From the NCBI GenBank assembly GCA_038496445.1, contig JALMLS010000281.1:1-64000 (forward strand): a DNA stretch of 64,000 nt. Reading direction: 5' to 3'. How positions within the stretch are numbered: position 1 is the stretch's first letter; every line of letters begins with the position of its first letter. Positions 11,886 to 23,600 of this stretch are shown one piece after another. This stretch comes from Trichosphaerium sp. ATCC 40318 (lineage: Eukaryota > Discosea > Flabellinia > Trichosidae). A program made the position numbers and the translations under genes. Below the pieces are notes generated by a model, which was not told the origin of the DNA, did not search any database, and worked only from the letters and a program-made list of their open reading frames with translations.

Positions 11886-13043
11886 TCAGATTGTCAAGAA
11901 GGAGATGAAATCTCCAACAGCCAAATCTTGTACTTCGACACCTTTCCGTTCCAAACTGTCAATAATTGTTCCACTTATATTAGAATAATCCAATTCTTGC
12001 AAACTGCCAAGTGCATCTAAGGCTTCACCTTTTATGTTTGAGCAACCAACAATGTGAAGTGTATTAACTCCAGTAAGCGATGCGATACCCAAATCTGTTA
12101 CACACTTACAATTTGACATTGATACAGTATGTGCACCAGCTAATGCCTTCAACCCTTCATCTGTAATGCAAGTACAAGATACTGTAATGTTATTAACGCC
12201 CTTCAAAGCCTTCAAGCCTTCATCTGTAACACCTGTTCTGTGTAGATTGATTGTATGAACACCAGCCAGAGCCTTGATACCCTTGTCTGTAATGTTATTA
12301 CAATCACCTAAATGTATAGTGTGTACACCCGCCAACGCCTTCAAACCACTGTCCGTAACTTTGGTTGATTGTAGACTAATTTCATATGCGCCAGCCAATT
12401 GCTTGACGCCCTTGTCTGTAATTCTCGCGCAATGTGATAAATGTACTACATGTACACCAGCCAATGCCTTTAAACAGTCATCTGTAATAGTTGTCCATGA
12501 TAAATCAATCTCATGCACACCAGCTAGTGCCTTGACACCTTTATCTGTTATTCCTCTACAGCATACCAACTTTATTGTATGTACTCCAGACAAAGCCTGT
12601 AAACCGTCATCTGTAACATTTGTATGTGATATATTAATCTCAGGTATACCCGCCAACGCTTTGAAACCCTCGTCAGTCAATCCTTTACATCTTTCCAAAT
12701 TAATAGTTTGCACATGAGATATCCGCTTGATACCCTCATCTGTAATCTGTCGAGCATTGGACACATTAATATTATGTGCACCTGAAAGTAAGTTCAAGTG
12801 ACTATCATTAACATAGGTATTGAATCGAGTGAATAACAGGTTTGTATTTTGAATTAAGGGACTTCTAGACAGCATCAATAGCTCTGTTTCACTCCTAACA
12901 AAGATGCGACCATATCCAACATGGTTGTGGACAATGCTTCGCATTAAGCGGCAAGTTTGGGCTGATCTAAGTGTATACTTGCCTTGTTTAAGAATATGTA
13001 CTATAATCTCAACAGGGAGTGTGATCAGTTGCGACATTTGCAT
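11886..13043 (-). CDS. F-box protein with about 13 leucine-rich repeats
   Basis: Single-exon, 385-residue protein from ATG 13043. The N-terminus (LPVEIIVHILKQGKYTLRS…TCRLMRSIVHNHVGY) fits an F-box, which would bind Skp1 in an SCF ubiquitin ligase. From about residue 75 onward, cysteine-containing LRRs of about 23-25 residues repeat with the pattern ALAGVHTINL…TDEGLK. Alternating repeats carry an extra residue (…CNNITDKG versus …TGVTDEG), suggesting amplification of a two-repeat unit. The repeats are so alike that they must have been homogenised recently. The gene is a paralogue of those at 30361-31821 and 63516-64000 and of the relic at 52629. Its lack of introns contrasts with the intron-rich neighbours. 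The substrate is unknown. Confidence 0.85.
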   Translation of the reverse strand: MQMSQLITLPVEIIVHILKQGKYTLRSAQTCRLMRSIVHNHVGYGRIFVRSETELLMLSRSPLIQNTNLLFTRFNTYVNDSHLNLLSGAHNINVSNARQITDEGIKRISHVQTINLERCKGLTDEGFKALAGIPEINISHTNVTDDGLQALSGVHTIKLVCCRGITDKGVKALAGVHEIDLSWTTITDDCLKALAGVHVVHLSHCARITDKGVKQLAGAYEISLQSTKVTDSGLKALAGVHTIHLGDCNNITDKGIKALAGVHTINLHRTGVTDEGLKALKGVNNITVSCTCITDEGLKALAGAHTVSMSNCKCVTDLGIASLTGVNTLHIVGCSNIKGEALDALGSLQELDYSNISGTIIDSLERKGVEVQDLAVGDFISFLTI

Positions 13044-14153
13044 AGTCAGAAAAATAAGAAGGTACTTGGATGGTAAAAGGGGAGAAAAAAGTTCAAATAA
13101 AATCGAAAAATCTGAGAGTTTTCATACATATATCACGTGTTCAGTAAACAAAATGCAATGTATAGCTAAAACAGCTGTTCAAGTATCTCTACTTTGGTAA
13201 AGAGTGGTCTACGAGGCATCTTTTTAAACGAGTTCAGCAAAAAACCATTTTTCCCTGATTTACAAACCATTGTAGGTGATATTCCCGCGGAATACTTCAA
13301 CTCGGAATGCCCGCGAAGAAAGTGGAGCTAGACTATTAGAGCATTGACTACAGTGGCTTTCGTAGAAATAAACAGTCCTGAGTTCACATAAAATTCTTAT
13401 GTGGCCAAACAAGTCAAAAAGGCTTTTACCATTCGTGTTATTTTCTGAACAGCTCTCTTAGACTTACTTTGATATGAACTCATTTTATGTTTATCGTTCA
13501 ATTCTGTTCGTAGTAACAGGTTGCGTTCCAATATTTGAAAACTAATGCATCATGCATTTACACCCGAAAACACAAATGACTACAAAATAGGTAGCAATGG
13601 TTGTTTATCGCCTTTGACTAGTTGCTGGAAGCGCACGTGATTTTTAGTGTAGAAACGGAAAATCTATATGGCCGACCTGTTCTGAAAGTACCGTAATTCT
13701 GTCATCTTTAAATACGCAACCAAAAAGGCTAAACTTTTGCACTAGTATATGTACGAGGCACAACTTTGTCCCGTAAAATTTCGCTCATAAACATGTCACT
13801 TTTCAACCCGAACACGCCATTTGCATGAAATATTGTATTCACCACTATAACCTAAGCAAACCTGAAAAACCGGCTGATCAGTGAATGTTCTTTTGGTATT
13901 CCGAAGTTAGCTATTATCTGAGGACTCAACTAAACGAAGTTGGGTGTCCACAGCAGAGGCAATAATTTGTTATCTAACACTATTACGTAGTTATGGTATA
14001 CAAATCAATCTAAACAAAATTGTACAGAGCTCTGTAATTGAAAGGGTAAACACTTTGTGAAATAAAATCTGTTTATTGCAATAGTACTGTAATTTAAAGC
14101 ATCTTGATGTGATGGCATAGATCGGATTTAAATCTCATTTTCAATGATCTAGC
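13044..14153. other. Intergenic region without a recognisable gene
   Basis: About 1.1 kb between the F-box/LRR start codon and the stop of the thioredoxin-like gene, both on the minus strand. I find only short unsupported frames and no RNA gene. It should include the F-box/LRR promoter and the 3' UTR of the next gene. Two CACGTG motifs (13132, 13637) are present. Confidence 0.35.
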
Positions 14154-14930
14154 TCACGCAAAAAAAGCAGCAACAGCTTTTGCATCAGAACAGTCTGGAT
14201 CAACAATACGTTTTGAGTCACCATCCTAGTTTTCCACAAACGTCAATTAAGCATTCATACTATAGCGTATGTACCTTGTTATATTTGATAAGAGTCGGAA
14301 TTGATTTCACTTGTAGAAGCTTGTGAGTTCGGTAAGGGAACTCAGGGTTGCCTAATAAAAAACACATTATGATAAATATTAGCGACACAAGGTGTTATCT
14401 GTACCCTTGTAGTCTGCGCGAATACATGGGCATTCTAGAAGAACAGCCTTTGTTTTTTCGAGATGTTCCATGAGTATTGGTTCAGCTGTGAACCTCTGTG
14501 AGATTTGCAAAGTATTTGATCAAGTACAAGAAAACAACTCACCTCTTTCGCAATCAGGGCACCACCCTTTGCCGTATAAAAGATAGATTAGAACCTTAGG
14601 AGTAAAGGAAATAACAAACTAACTAACTAGGTTTTTCGGAATCCTTTCACTAACTAACAAATCACGTGCTCAAACAAATTCTTTTTCTTTTTCTTTTCTT
14701 TCTGTTTTTTTTCTTGAGTAAAACAAACGTACTAGTTTTCTCGCTGTTAACATAAATGTACACCTCTGGTGCATTTTTGTAGCGCTCAAGGGTAGCATCA
14801 AAAACATCAGGAGATTTTACAAATACCTTAGTTAGCCCTCTAGGAACCTTTGGAGGAGGTGTACCGTCTAATAATCCAGAATAAGAAAATTTTTCGTTTG
14901 TTAGGCTTTTTTTTTATTGTTTTTTTTCAT
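14154..14930 (-). CDS. TXNDC17: TXNDC17/TRP14-like thioredoxin-domain protein
   Basis: A cytosolic thioredoxin-fold disulfide reductase family. The active-site exon (about 14540-14600) reads LLYGKGWCPDCERG; the WCPDC motif is diagnostic of the TXNDC17 (DUF953) family. Following exons give FTAEPILMEHLEKTKAVLL, then NPEFPYRTHKLLQVKSIPTL, the cis-Pro region IPTLIKYNK, and a final exon ending AAFFA* at 14154. An upstream exon (about 14735-14885) contains TPPPKVPRGLTKVFVKSPDVF. The 5' end is uncertain: ATG 14928-14930 starts a poly-Lys run that is out of frame with the next exon by one base at an A tract. It sits about 30 bp downstream of the ARD stop on the same strand. Confidence 0.8.
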
Positions 14931-14959
14931 CAAAAGAAAAAAGAAATTTTGAAGCCTTT

Positions 14960-15824
14960 TTAAGCTTGTGCGCCTTTTAAGAACTTTTCGTAGTGTTTGC
15001 GCTCAGCCATTGCATCAGACTCAGTGCTACGATCGTATGGTGTCCATACAGGTTCGCCCTAAAAGAGACTAAGGAAGAAATACAATAAAAGTGAAAGAGA
15101 AAAACCGTTTTTAATTTTCATCGCCGTCACGTACGCAAAACAATCTCATAACTTTAGCGAAGTCTTTCTCATCGTTCTTGTAACGATGGTAGATACCTGC
15201 AGGCTAAGTAGATGAATTAGAAAAAAAGTAATTTCAGGTTTACTACAAACACGTTCAAATTACATTTTAGTATCACAAACGTGTTAATTGAGCTTAATGT
15301 GAGCGTACCAATACAATAAGATCGCCTTTTTCACAGTGCATACGAATCCATTTCTCGTCCTTTGTTCTAGCATCAAAATAACCGCTACCATCAAGGAAAA
15401 AGCTAAACAGAAAGCAAAGATTAACGGGGAAAGTCGTGGTTTCGTTAGTTTTACCGAATCTCTTCGTCAAGGTGTAAGTGCCTGTTTAAGCTAGTCAGAA
15501 TACTATACAATACATTCAAAGTAGTTGGAACGAAAAGGCAGTTGAACTTTGACCGTACTCTTTGAAAAAGCTCTTCATTTTGTCAGAGTAGTTTGGAAGA
15601 GTGCTTGGTGCGCATGTCACCTATAGAAGATTATTAGAGTGGATTACGTAATTATGACGCACAATATCGTTGTAATTGTAACCACGTTCTTTACGTATCT
15701 TAGCTAATACACCCTCTTTCTCGAAGTTGTCAGCGTCAATCTTCCAGTACAAAATGCCAATTTTTTTAATATCATCAAGAGTGAGTTTCTTCTCTGGTTC
15801 ATCAACGTAGTAAATTTTTACCAT
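14960..15824 (-). CDS. ADI1: Acireductone dioxygenase (methionine salvage)
   Basis: ARD oxidises acireductone in the methionine salvage (MTA) cycle; the Fe2+ enzyme yields the keto-acid precursor of methionine. From ATG 15824 the first exon has [19 protein letters not shown] and [12 protein letters not shown], joined across a 44-nt GTGCGT intron to [11 protein letters not shown]. The metal-binding motif HLHLDEEIR (HxH…E) lies near 15455-15485, then [19 protein letters not shown] and [10 protein letters not shown], ending GAQA* at 14960. All expected cupin ligands I looked for are present. Five or so introns. The divergent SLC35-like gene starts 132 bp away. Confidence 0.93.
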
Positions 15825-15956
15825 TTTTACGAGTTGTTTTAGTGATCGTAGGCAACAAAAAACTATATTTCAACAAAAGTCCTTTGTGGAGTTTTTAAAG
15901 CCCAGAGTCCAAAAGTCTTGGCACCAGCAACGTTGACAATTCATACTTGACGTACA
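15825..15956. promoter_or_regulatory. Bidirectional promoter region, ARD and SLC35-like genes
   Basis: The 132 bp between the divergent start codons at 15824 (-) and 15957 (+) must carry both promoters unless the leaders overlap. No sharp motif was seen. Confidence 0.35.
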
Positions 15957-18061
15957 ATGGATAAGAAACGTAATAAGAGGTAAAATGTCGCATGGCTTTA
16001 CAAAAAACGCAAATTTCTAATCTAAAACAGCGTTTTGGCGTTCCTTGTGTCGGTAGTATTCTACTTGGCAGCTTGCGTGAGCTACACGCTACTCAATAAA
16101 TATATAATGGTTTATTTCGTCTACGAGGAAGAACAAGACACGCCAGGGTTCCGGTTTCCAATATTTCTAACTCTGTGCCGTTTGACTATTTCGTTCTTTT
16201 TATTGTACATGATGGGCGAGATCCGAGTACGGTAAGATAACGTACTATCCATTGTCATTGTTTCTACAAATTTTGATTACATTCTCACCTTGAAGTAGAA
16301 ACAGAAGCTTCCCTTTATTCGTTCCACGTACGTCGACGCGTCACAGAAACAAATACATCATTCTTAGACAAAACTAAAAACAACAAACCAAATGTCATCT
16401 TCCGACTTCAAAAAACCGTCTTACTAACCTCTCATTCATCCCACTCTTAATATAATAATTAATCTGACGTTTTGTAGGATGTACCATTAATACTGTCACT
16501 ATTCGTCGTATATTTCCGTACTCATGCATATTTTTATCAATGGTTACAATGAATATGGTTTGTTTGTACCATGTGTCAGTCTGGTACTTTCAGGTACAAT
16601 TTTATTTTTTTGATTGTTTTTGACCGAAAACCGTTTTACTGTTCTATGCGCGTATGATACGCGCTCAAGCACTCTTTTTCTTTCCGACATGAGCCACTGA
16701 AACGGATTTTACGGGTTTTTTTCGCTCACTTTTTTGACACCTTGATGTTGTTATTAAAGTCTTGTTAATAGGTTCTACGGTCATTGCTTGTACTCTTACA
16801 AGTGATACTTACTTTCTTCATGTTTGGTGGAGGTATATTAAAGTCTTGTACTGTAATGTTGATACTTGGTGGTGGTTTCTACCTTGGTACACAAGGAGAG
16901 GTATGTTATCAAGCTTGATAAAAGTCAAGAGTAGTATTTCAGTTAACGCTTTCTTTAAGGTTGCTCTTGATGCTACTGGATATTATTTCGGTATTGGTGC
17001 ATGCTTTTGCATGGCCCTTAATAACATGCTACGTGGTAAATCCTTCCAGATTGTAAATAACGACCACTGGTGCGTTTTTTTTATGTTGGAGTTCATAACA
17101 ACGTGATGTTATGTGTCATGTGATTTATCAACTTCTAACAAGGCGTATTAGGCAACTAGAAATGTATAATTCATGTCTGGCAGCTATTGTATTAACACCA
17201 TTCTTATTTGCTTCAGGAGAGTTCCAAGTACGAACTTAAAACAAAAACAACCAAAAAAAAAAGCTGTAAACAAACATAGTTTTATTAGGGTATCTTGAAC
17301 ACAGAAGGAGATCCATTTTCTATTTTCGGTACGTGTGGATATTTTGAGATGACTTTAAAGTCATCTCCGTCGACATTTCGAAATAATCGCATAAATGCTT
17401 AGTTTTCAGTCTTGTTGATTTTTCTCTTTTGCTTTTAACTTTTTTTCCCCTTTTTGACGTCATTGTTAATTTCTACTGCGTCGACAATTTACTGTAATTA
17501 CACAAACAAATTATTAGCACGAAAAATTGTTTTTTGGTTTTTTTTTAAAGTTAGCAGTAAATGAATTGAAGTCTTATTGTTATGGTAGGACTAGCACTAC
17601 TTAGTGGATTCCTTGGTTTCGCACAAAACCTTTCAGTATATTACATGATCAAAAATACGAGTTCATTTACTTCTTCTTTCATTGTAGAAATGAAGGTATG
17701 TATTCGTTGTTGAACTATCTTTCGAACAAAAGTGTCACTTTGACTAGTGCTCGCTTCTTTATTTGTTCTCTCTCTTACTTTGGTTTATAGTCTACTCTAC
17801 AATCTGTGTCTTCTCTGTACTTATTCAGCACAGCACACACTCAAGAGGTAAGAAGATTTTATTGTTGTGTTTTTTATTGACCTCTTTTTTTTATTACAGG
17901 GATATGTTGGCATTACTCTATGTGTTTTTGGTACATTACTTTATGCTTGGTTTAGATATAATGATATGAAACAATCTACAAGATCTCAGAAACACAAGGT
18001 TTTATCAGATAATGTTGCTACTGCATCAGGTGGTGATATTGAGAGTGGTAAAGAAAATTAA
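15957..18061 (+). CDS. SLC35/triose-phosphate-type nucleotide-sugar transporter
   Basis: Multi-pass transporter of the TPT/SLC35 family, probably Golgi or ER, moving a nucleotide sugar for glycosylation. ATG 15957 gives a short basic N-terminus (MDKKRNK) spliced to the first membrane helix (LAFLVSVVFYLAAC…LLNKYIM). Later exons show the family patterns: MVCLYHVSVWYFQ (helix 3), LRSLLVLLQVILTFF, ILGGGFYLGTQGE, LALLSGFLGFAQNLSVYYMIK and YVGITLCVFGTLLYAWFRY, with a short hydrophilic tail ending GKEN* at 18061. This is closest to the SLC35C2/E-like layout; GDP-fucose or another sugar cannot be decided from sequence. About nine short introns; one join near 16480 is off by one base in my reading. 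Confidence 0.82.
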
Positions 18062-18401
18062 ACAAAAAAAAAAAAAAACAAAAAAATCACTCTGTTGCAC
18101 GTGGTGGCGCTTTTTTTTTTTCGATAAGAACTTCGATTTTCAGAAAAGCGTTTTTCCTTTGTATATCAACCGCTCAACAAACCTACTACTTCCTTTTGGC
18201 ACCTGTAAATGTCACAATAAAGTCATGTAATTTTTACTCGTGACGTTTTTTTGTTAACACTTGTGATGGAAACAACAACAAAGAGAGTGAAGTAAATGCA
18301 TATGTACGGCTTCATCTCCAAATCAAATAGCACAAAAAATCAAAAAATTACTAGTTAAAGGTCAGAATCAACAAAACAAGTCACTGTTTATTCAAGACAT
18401 T
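18062..18401. other. Convergent intergenic region
   Basis: About 340 bp between two convergent stops, beginning with A-rich sequence and T tracts. No open frame or structured RNA is recognised. Confidence 0.35.
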
Positions 18402-19859
18402 TTAAGAAAATAACAGTGATATCAACCCAATAATTAATAAACTGTTAACAATTACAGCAAACCCTGTGCTTGTTGTACTCGGAGTATTTCCAGAAGGTGT
18501 AACTGTTGTAGGGGCCATTGTAGATGTTGGAGCGAGTGTAGTAGGAGCTGTAGGTATACTAGAATTTGGTTGCATTGTAGGAGTTGAATCACTAGGACAT
18601 GTTTTTATCTCAATAGTGTTCTTAACACAATCTCTTGTAAGCGCAACAGGGGTATCATAATTTACTACTTCAAAATCATCCGGTTGTACAGCACTAAAGG
18701 TACAAACAGGTTAAAAAAAAGCACAACAGTGGCAATATAAGTGATAAAAGAAGAAAAAAAGAGAATCTTACTCAATGTCCCTTGTTCCAAACATAAGCAT
18801 ATCCCACGTGATAGATCTTCCCATATCACTCGCTGCTGTTAAAGGTATATTTCCTCCGTCAGCTAGAAACATACCGTATTTCTTGAGTGCTTGAAGAACA
18901 ACTTTTTGATTCGCAGTGAATGAACTTTCATCAAAACTCGCTTTCAAGCGTAGTCTAACACCGTATATTGGAGAAAAAGGATCTGTAGATGATGGGCCTC
19001 CTGCGTGTGTTGCTGGAGGTATATAAAAGTCTTCTCTCATGGTAGGATTAGGTAAAATAAATCTACACATATAAGATCAGAATTCATTGTAAAATAAAGC
19101 TTCTCACCTTATTGCGTGGTCTATCTCTCCTGCTTCGATTTCCTCCGGGTAGAATAGAAGCTGAGCAATAGGAAAACCAGCTGCGTCCGCGCTTGTACAT
19201 TGTGCACCTCTCAGAGAAGAGGTATAGTCCTAAACAGGCAGTTAACTTCAAAAAATCATGAAGAGTACTTACAGAACATAGCTTCCACTCAACAATGCAA
19301 AGTGAAGAAACTTCTCCTGTTAATGGATCCACTAATGTACTAAAGCTTTCATATAAAATTTGATTTACAGTATCAACTACAATTAAATGACAGTCTCCAT
19401 CTGAGTTTTGACATAAAGTACAATCATAGCTGTCACAACCTACGCAATTTAATGTTTTGTTTACTAATCTTTTTCTGTACCTTCTAGAGCTCCGCCAACT
19501 GGCAAAGGTACTTCAGTTATATCGTCACAAGCTTCAGCATAATAACCTGATTTCGGTTTAAAGGCCTTTCGGGGAGTGGAAGCATTTGCATACAAGACCT
19601 AAAAGTAGGATCTTTAAAACACGTGTTTACTTTTGTAGCGTACATGTATTGATCTGTCTATTTGAAACCTGCCAGAGCTTCCCCAGTCTCTACCTTGTAG
19701 ATATGATATTATTTTTGAGGAGTCTGGATGGATTGCAGCTGATGTTACATCTTGGTAAAAAGGCAGTGTTTCGTCCTTAAAGAATCGAATGGCTGCGACA
19801 TTAAGAGCCAGTAGGGCTATCAACACTAGCAAAAAGTAAGCGAATAAGTAATATGGCAT
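18402..19859 (-). CDS. Secreted, probably GPI-anchored protein of an uncharacterised conserved family
   Basis: From ATG 19859 the protein starts with a signal peptide or anchor (YYLFAYFLLVLIALLALN). The ectodomain has the run WGSSGRFQIDRSIHV, then EVPLPVGGALEG, QNSDGDCHLIVVDT, CTSADAAGFPIAQLLFYPEE, GEIDHAIR|FILPNP and YGVRLRLKASFD…LKKYGMFLADGG. I recognise this series of motifs from uncharacterised extracytoplasmic proteins found in bacteria and some eukaryotes; no function is known to me. The last exon is Thr/Pro/Ser-rich (TAPTTLAPTSTMAPTT) and ends in a hydrophobic stretch with no basic tail (NSLLIIGLISLLFS*), which fits a GPI-attachment signal. About six introns. A surface or cell-wall role is inferred; the bacterial-like core might reflect ancient transfer. 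Confidence 0.75.
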
Positions 19860-20662
19860 ATAGATAGACAGTGATGGGAAGGAACGGCTTTGGAAAGCCA
19901 AAAAAAAAGATCATCTAAAAATTTTTTTTATGGGCCCAAAAATGGCTATTTAGTTCTGGTGTCACGTTCAAGTACAAATACAGCGAGACTTCGAGGTTGT
20001 AAACCAAACAACGAAGCTGTCATTTAATTGTGCGTGAATACACCAGATTCTAATATTAGCCAGCGTTGTTTTAACGCCGTTAAAACACAAGTATTTGTGT
20101 TTATTACAAATCAAGGTAGAAAGTGTATTAAACAGTTTTCACGTACATAAAAACGGTTGGCGAAGCATGGTTTGTAAATTGGCAGACGCTAAATTATTAG
20201 CACTCTACCCTAATCTGGTCAATTTATAAATCACGGTCAATAGAAATCCGATATTTTCTTCTTTAGGATTTTTAAGGGTAAAATACTGACTTGCTCAAAT
20301 GAGACAACTGAAATAAAAACAGAAAAACTATGGGTGAGAGTCATTCGGCGTAGTATCTATGCGTGAAACTTTGAGAGAGGCCATTTTTCTTTCGTTGAAT
20401 GAACTGTACCCTGTCGAGCCTATGAATGCTCGTGTGAGGTTGCAAAGGATACATTAGGCTACGCTACGTCCTAAATTGGTGTATTTGCCAATGTTGCAAC
20501 TAACGTGGAGTCAAAATCGGTCCTACTTGTCGTAGTTTAACACATTGCGCATTTACTACCGTTTCAGTGCGAAAGCTTATTAATTGAAACAGTAACGCGT
20601 CCAACGTCAACAAATCCTTTCATTACTTCATTACAACAGCAACGATACAGTATTAACGTGAA
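19860..20662. promoter_or_regulatory. Divergent intergenic region, GPI protein and calpain
   Basis: About 800 bp between divergent starts at 19859 (-) and 20663 (+). No credible open frame. It presumably holds both promoters. Confidence 0.35.
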
Positions 20663-23600
20663 ATGTCTGCTGAAGAGCTTGTTTTACAGTTACATGTACC
20701 AGTATTTACAGGAACGAACGTAATTCTAACCCAAGTACCCAGGAAGCGTTTCCCGCGATAGCGCCTGATGTTATTTACGCCGCGTTAAAAGCAAACGCTT
20801 GGAACGTCGCCTCTACAGCTGCGGTATTACTGGACATGAATGAAGCTTCACCTCCAAACAAATCAGCAGATGTAATAATGATTGATGCCCACGATGACGC
20901 AGATCGCGCATACGCTCTACAATTACAACAGGTAATCTAAACGGTGATAGAAAAGGAATTATAACCAGTTGAATTACACTTATCGTTAAAACCGTTCAAA
21001 GTAATCATTTTACCCTTTAAGGCGGACAGAAAGCGCAAACAAGAGCTTGACGACGAAGCATTTGCTAGAAAACTTCAACGGACAGATTCAGGTTTGAAAA
21101 ACGCTGTTAAGCCAGATAAAAAGCCTGGGTTATCAGTATCACAGGATATAATGATGGAGAGTTCGATAATAAGCAACAAAGTGTTTTTACCTTGGGACAA
21201 CTTAGTTTCTGAACAATTCTACTTTAAGAAGCGATTTACTGACCCTGATGGACGATTACTATTAACAAATAATCAACAAGGATACTTTCATGCTTGGTTA
21301 AGGCCATTCCAGTATTGTAAAGGTACGTGATATTGAGAAGAAATGAGTACCGATCATTTTGTTTTTTTTTTGTTTTTTTTTTTGACACTTTGTTTTAGGT
21401 GAACCAAAAATGACACTTTCAAACAAATTAAGTGAGTTATGTATTACGCAATCAATAGTAGGAGATTGCTCGTTTCTATGTGCATTAACAGTAAGGTAAG
21501 AAAAATCAATGACAACGCTAGCGATGTGAAGACTTCTTTTTTTTTATTAACATGTCACAATAGTGTTTCATGGGAAAATCGGTTTAAATCTAGGCTTGTA
21601 ACGATGAATATTTACCCTCAAAATGAAAATGAGTATCCTGTATATAATCCAAGTGGTAAATATGTCATAAAGATGTTCTGGAATGGCACGTTGACTAAAC
21701 TAAACTCCGACATTTTGTTTAACTTTTTCTCTATTTGTTTTTTGTTTTCCTTTAATGTTTTCATACGTGTACATTAGTAAGTGATGAATGTTAACTCTAT
21801 TTAGGTGGTGCAAGAAAAATAGTAATTGATGATTATTTTCCTGTTGATGCTCATGGAAAACTATTGGTTTCAAGATCGAATAGTAGAAATGAACTATGGG
21901 TTTCTTTATTAGAAAAAGCTTACATGAAAGTAAGAGGAGGTTATTGTCATGGTGCTGATGCAGCAGGTTAGTATGAGTAATAATAGCATACACTCCCAAA
22001 GAACTCCAAAAGACTTTTGATTGATCCTTTTTTCAATCACGTGACATGTTTTAATTGTTTTGTAGATGACATGAACGTGTTGTTTGGCTGGATCCCTGAG
22101 CGTGTTACATTTAAAGATAGTAAAAAATTCAACGAGTACCAATGGGAACGGCTTTCTCATTCACATAAAGTTGGTCAGTGTATGGTACGTAGATAGTTAT
22201 CTGTAACAAACCGTTTCATCCACAGTCGAAAGAAATCTTTTTCATTTTTTTTTGTAGATCGTTTTAAACACAGGAGACTTGGTTGATGCTGCAAGAAGTG
22301 CAAATCATGAGATTCATGTATCTAATTTATCAAAGAAAACTGGGTTACTTACAAACCACGCTTATGCTGTACTTGATCTAAAGTACATTCATGGCTATAA
22401 GTTAGTACGCATAAAGAATCCATGGACAAAGTAAGGAGCATAAACTGGAGTTTTCAATGAATCGTTAACACTTTTTTAAGGAGACGTTGGAAGGGAAGGT
22501 TTTCTGAGAATGATGTGGAAAGTTGGACGCCTGAATTACAAAAGGAACTGTCGTATGATATTGCTGCTCAGAGACAGTTTGATAATGGTATATTTTGGAT
22601 GCTTTGGGATGATGTTTGCATGTACGTAAAATTTCTAATTGTTGGAGCGCTCTACCCTCTTTACTCCAAGAACTGTTCCTTACTTTTGTCAAGGCATTTT
22701 GAGTCCATTAGCATTGCCTGGAATCCAGCGATATTTTCATGTAGGAAATCGCTGCATGGAAGAATCGATGCAAACGCTGAGTTAGGAAGATCAGTTAATG
22801 TACGAAAATAATCATGTTTTTCTCAAAGAATTCAAAAGTGTTCCGGAACTCTTTTAAAGGCGCTAGCGATGCCTTATTCTAGTTTTTTTTCTTTTAGTAT
22901 GTTAAACATTTTGTTAAGTATATGTAGGATTTGAAGAGGTCTGGAGAAAACCAGGTGTTTCGCATAGACCCCAGGACATATCATTCAAATCCTCAATACA
23001 TTTTATCTATAAAAGCCAAGTCTGCAACTTCATTGTGGCTTCATTTACGTTGGCATATAACACACATTCGATGCCGTGATTGTATTACACTTGATATATA
23101 TAGTAATGGAGGTCGTAAAGTATTCCGTCCTAATGATAAGGGCAAGATATTTGGCGGAAGTAAGTAGAACAGAAACACTTGGTTTTTTTCTAATATTTCT
23201 AGCGTATACCTACAACTACAACTTTTTGGCTGTAGTGGACGTACCTCCAGGAGATTCTACATTCACTATTGTTGTTTGCCATAAACTAGTTGGTACGAAA
23301 TCTCAAAGTACAGTCTCCCAAACCAATTACTAACCTAAATTTCTTAACAAGACCAACAACTAAATTTTTCTCTCAATGCAAATTGTGAAGACTCAGCGTT
23401 TACATTTAATGCACTACCTGGCGCAGATGCTGTATTCAAGAAGAAAGTACGTTTGCTTACAAAAAAACTTCTCAAAATATCACGTGATTGTAAAGACAAA
23501 GACAATGTTATTTTCATGGAATCTTACACGTTATTTTTTTTTTAGATTAAAGGAGCTTGGAAAGGACCCTCAGCTGGTGGAAACATGAATTTATCAACTT

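Noticed and set aside
12274-12717. Plus-strand open frame across the F-box/LRR gene
   Set aside because: Antisense shadow of the repeated LRR codons; no start context or family.
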